Source of the DNA: UBA8914 sp034002905
GTDB lineage: Bacteria; Pseudomonadota; Alphaproteobacteria; UBA9219
Direction: 5' to 3'
DNA length: 64,000 nt
Assembly (NCBI GenBank): GCA_034002905.1
Contig: JAVEZQ010000008.1
Location: 15,337 to 79,336, forward strand
This document shows, one piece after another, positions 61,535 to 64,000 of the stretch; position 1 is the first letter of the stretch; every line of letters begins with the position of its first letter. A model generated the notes under the pieces. The model ran no database searches. It saw nothing but the letters and a program-made list of their open reading frames with translations, and was not told where the DNA came from. Made by a program: the position numbers and the translations under genes.

Positions 61535-62500
61535 ATGAAGCATTTGGACTCTTATCGTTTTTATGAGCTCGCCGCCAAGCTGAACGGCTTATTCCGTGGT
61601 ACGGCTCAGGGACGCATTGTCGACATGTTCACGCCTTTGACGGAGGCGCAGAATAGTCTCGACAGCTGGATCAAGGGCGAGGTTTTCGCGCTAGAGTCCT
61701 CTAAGGCGGAGGCAACCAAGCTTCTCAATAAGATGGGAGCGATTTTCAATCGCTATTACATTGATCCCAATACAAAACAATTGCGCAAGCCAACGGGCGA
61801 AGATCGCATTGATGCACAAGAGATGGCAATTATCGCCAATATGCTTGAGAAGTTTGAGCATGCTTTGGCCGCTGAATTGAACCGCGCGCCGATTTATCTC
61901 GTCAGCAAGTGCGGGATCTATTCGACCTATGATCTTATCGAGAATGCGCGTAACTGCTTTTCGGGCACATTGCGCAAGATTATTCCCGAAAGTTCGCTGC
62001 ATGAGTTTGATATGGCGGGTCGCTCGCTTGCCTTTGGTCTGAGTACGGCGGCGACCATGCATCTCTTGCGGGCGGTCGAGATCGTTCTCAAAATGTATTA
62101 CGAAAAGTTTTCAGGACAGGACGTAGCGCGCAACGAGCGCAGCTATGCCATCTATCTGAAGCGTCTGGCTGTTCTGGCGGATGACGAAGCCAATGCCTAT
62201 CGCCCAGATAAGCGCTTGTTGCAGATGCTTGCGCAGATCAAGGAGCATTATCGCAATCCTTTGATGAACTCGGACAGTTCTTTTTCCAGCGACAAGGCTT
62301 TAGCGTTGTTCGGTTTGGCCACTGCCGCGATGACTTTGATGTGCGAAGAGATCACGCGCTCCCCATCAGAGCGCAAAGAAAGCGATGCGGAGCAAGCGCT
62401 CAGCAGTGTCGTCGATGTCGCTAAAGACGAAGACGAAGCGGAAGAGGGCGACAAGAAATCCGCCCCCGCACCCAAGCAGCAAGGCAAGAAAGCTGGCTAA
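61535..62500 (+). CDS. Conserved hypothetical protein with a HEPN-like C-terminal region
   Basis: A 321-residue all-alpha protein that I do not recognise. The N-terminal half is helical and charged. Residues 160 to 260 contain an amphipathic pair, RSLAFGLSTAATMHLLRAVE and KEHYRNPLMNSD; the second recalls the R-N-P-x-x-H element of HEPN-type proteins, but with asparagine (N245) in place of histidine. The last 50 residues are acidic and then Lys/Ala-rich, probably disordered. AAGTGAAGAAG precedes the ATG. Divergent from radA; no toxin-antitoxin partner is beside it. Confidence 0.6.
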   Translation: MKHLDSYRFYELAAKLNGLFRGTAQGRIVDMFTPLTEAQNSLDSWIKGEVFALESSKAEATKLLNKMGAIFNRYYIDPNTKQLRKPTGEDRIDAQEMAIIANMLEKFEHALAAELNRAPIYLVSKCGIYSTYDLIENARNCFSGTLRKIIPESSLHEFDMAGRSLAFGLSTAATMHLLRAVEIVLKMYYEKFSGQDVARNERSYAIYLKRLAVLADDEANAYRPDKRLLQMLAQIKEHYRNPLMNSDSSFSSDKALALFGLATAAMTLMCEEITRSPSERKESDAEQALSSVVDVAKDEDEAEEGDKKSAPAPKQQGKKAG

Positions 62501-62503
62501 CGG

Positions 62504-62686
62504 TTACAACTTCCTTGCCTCATCGGGCAGCATAATGGGAATGCCTTCGCGGATGGGGTAGGCGAGGGAAGCTTGTGTGCTGATTAATTCCTGCTTCTCA
62601 GCATCGTAACGCAGCGGCCCCTGACAAACCGGACAGACCAATATTTCCAAAAGTTTTGGCGAGGCTTTGCGAATGGGTTGTTCCAT
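62504..62686 (-). CDS. Trm112 family zinc-ribbon protein
   Basis: A 60-residue protein of the Trm112/YcaR family. C18 and C21 in LVCPVCQGPL form half of a zinc ribbon; the other pair is absent, as in many bacterial members. The IPIMLPDEAR C-terminus is diagnostic. The eukaryotic homologue activates methyltransferases; the role in bacteria is unclear. Lies downstream of cnoX on the same strand, with a 128-base gap. Confidence 0.9.
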   Translation of the reverse strand: MEQPIRKASPKLLEILVCPVCQGPLRYDAEKQELISTQASLAYPIREGIPIMLPDEARKL

Positions 62687-62814
62687 GGCGTTATCTTTCA
62701 GCTTTCATGTCACTCCCGTGACTTGTCTCGCCGCAGCTCGCTTCGCGAGCAAAGGCGGATGGCGGGAGTTCATACAACATTTCTATCATAACCTGTCGTT
62801 GAGTTTTCGTATGC

Positions 62815-63756
62815 TTACGCAAACAAAATGGATGACAACTTCTTGCGTGCCTCGACGGTGATCTCGTGCATCGGGCCAAGCGCTTCGAAAATCTTGAGGA
62901 TTTGCAGGCGAGCGGCCTCGTCATTCCATTTGCGATCGCGGCGCACGATGTCCAAAAGCTCTTCAAGGGCCTGAGCATGCTGTCCTGCCCCGACAAGGAC
63001 GAGCGCCAGATCATAGCGGGCTTGATGGTCATTCGGATTGGCCTCGATAGCTTTTTGAAGGCTTTGCGTATCACCTGAGAGTGATGCGGCCTGCAGCGCC
63101 AATTCCAATGCTGACTTTTGCGCTTCAATAGTCTTATCCCGAGCCAGCTTAGGATCAAGGGTGTCGAAGTAGCTTTGCGCGGCTTCAAGTTCACCTTGGG
63201 CGATCAGGCATTTGAGCGTTCCGGCGTGTGGCTCCGGTTTCTGGGGGAACTCGGCGGCAAGGTCTTCGTAAATAGATTTCGCTGTGACGATATCGCCATT
63301 ATCAAAACACTCTTGCGCGTGATCAAGCGCGAGTTCAATTCCAGCCGCATCATCGGTTTCGCCTTTGGCCCCTGTAACCTGAACGAGCTGCGCAATCCAT
63401 TGCTTGAGTTGGGATTCAGGGATCGCGCCCATAAACCCGTCAACGGGCTGTCCCTGCCAGAAAGCAAAGACAGCGGGAACGGATTGCACGTGCATCTGCT
63501 GCGCGATCTGGGGCTCTTGGTCGATATTGACCTTGGTCAGTTTTACTGCGCCACCAGTCTGCCCGACGACTTTTTCAAGCAGGGGGCCGAGCTGCTTGCA
63601 CGGGCCACACCATGGTGCCCAAAAATCCAGAAGGACAATAGAACTCTGTGAGGCCTCAATTACGGCCTCTTTAAAATTGGCAAGCGTTACATCTAGGGGA
63701 GCGCCATTCAATGGCGTTGACGGCGTTTCTGCACCTGAAAGTGAAAGCGATTGCAT
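62815..63756 (-). CDS. cnoX: Thioredoxin-like co-chaperone CnoX (YbbN)
   Basis: A 313-residue protein: an N-terminal thioredoxin fold with an intact WCGPC (C50 and C53), then a C-terminal TPR-like domain of about 190 residues. E. coli CnoX protects substrates from oxidative damage and passes them to GroEL; the E. coli protein lacks a redox-active CxxC, whereas this one keeps it, so oxidoreductase activity is likely. I choose ATG 63756, after AAGGAC; longer in-frame starts at 63789 and 63882 add unconserved residues. Confidence 0.9.
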   Translation of the reverse strand: MQSLSLSGAETPSTPLNGAPLDVTLANFKEAVIEASQSSIVLLDFWAPWCGPCKQLGPLLEKVVGQTGGAVKLTKVNIDQEPQIAQQMHVQSVPAVFAFWQGQPVDGFMGAIPESQLKQWIAQLVQVTGAKGETDDAAGIELALDHAQECFDNGDIVTAKSIYEDLAAEFPQKPEPHAGTLKCLIAQGELEAAQSYFDTLDPKLARDKTIEAQKSALELALQAASLSGDTQSLQKAIEANPNDHQARYDLALVLVGAGQHAQALEELLDIVRRDRKWNDEAARLQILKIFEALGPMHEITVEARKKLSSILFA

Positions 63757-63876
63757 AAGTCCTTGTCCTTCTTTTGCTGGGGCCCTCATCCTGCCGAAAA
63801 AAGGTAAATTTGGCAATAGATAGGCATTTGAAGGCGTTATAGTTGAAAAAAAGTGCAAATAGGGGCTTATAAACAC

Positions 63877-63904
63877 TTGCAAAGTCGAAAAGGAACGGTA
63901 TGAT
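63877..63904 (+). promoter_or_regulatory. Promoter of tRNA-Gly
   Basis: TTGCAA (63877 to 63882), a 16-base spacer and TATGAT (63899 to 63904) end 21 bases before the tRNA 5' end, as expected for a stable RNA promoter. Confidence 0.6.
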
Positions 63905-63925
63905 CGGCTCCACTTTCTTGAGGAT

Positions 63926-64000
<75 letters not shown>

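Overview
The window is a gene-dense stretch of an alphaproteobacterial chromosome. The split F0 operon (atpI-atpB-atpE-b'-b with no F1 genes beside it), the radA-cvpA-purF order, an EipB/DUF1849 gene, a complete hpnA-hpnE hopanoid block and the cysteine-poor 41-residue L36 all point that way. The lineage within the class is an inference: a Rhodospirillales-like or Micavibrio-like, deep-branching member fits, but nothing here proves it. Most genes are housekeeping and vertically conserved in appearance. Two tRNAs (Tyr-GUA, Gly-GCC) are present; I see no rRNA, CRISPR array, transposase or integrase.

Layout: 0-5.3 kb holds rpmJ, phoH, the F0 sector of ATP synthase, an ExoD-family membrane protein and a LOG-family hydrolase. 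6.0-8.3 kb is a tight psd-pssA-kdsA envelope-lipid operon. 8.3-12 kb carries, on the minus strand, a GH15 glycosidase, a DUF2268-like metalloprotease and a diguanylate cyclase. 12.2-15.2 kb is eipB-tsaB-rimI followed by accA. 15.2-20 kb has a Sel1-like protein, a Nudix hydrolase, tRNA-Tyr with a short copy of its 3' end nearby, rlmB, rmuC and def. 20-25.8 kb is the hopanoid operon hpnABCDE (minus), preceded in the same transcription unit by a canonical type IV prepilin.

26-40.2 kb is the most distinctive region. It encodes an R64-thin-pilus-like (type IVb) machine: a lipoprotein secretin, a periplasmic protein with two ASH-like domains and a PilP/GspC-like tail, a PilB/GspE-type ATPase, a PilC/GspF-type platform protein, two bitopic membrane proteins, and a pilin-like protein with an atypical leader closed by a strong terminator. 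Directly after come two tandem, roughly 890-residue DotA/TraY-family proteins, with no other recognisable Dot/Icm or Tra core gene in the window. A type IVb pilus plus duplicated DotA/TraY is the best candidate here for an undescribed system.

40-52 kb: dut, coaBC, an SH3-domain protein, a hybrid histidine kinase, a Cdc48/p97-like double AAA ATPase with a degenerate D1 site, then mreC-mreD-PBP2 and nagA. 52-64 kb: the yfgM-bamB-der envelope operon, a solute-binding protein, the radA-cvpA-purF-epmA operon, an unrecognised protein with HEPN-like traits, Trm112, the thioredoxin-like co-chaperone CnoX and tRNA-Gly at the right edge.
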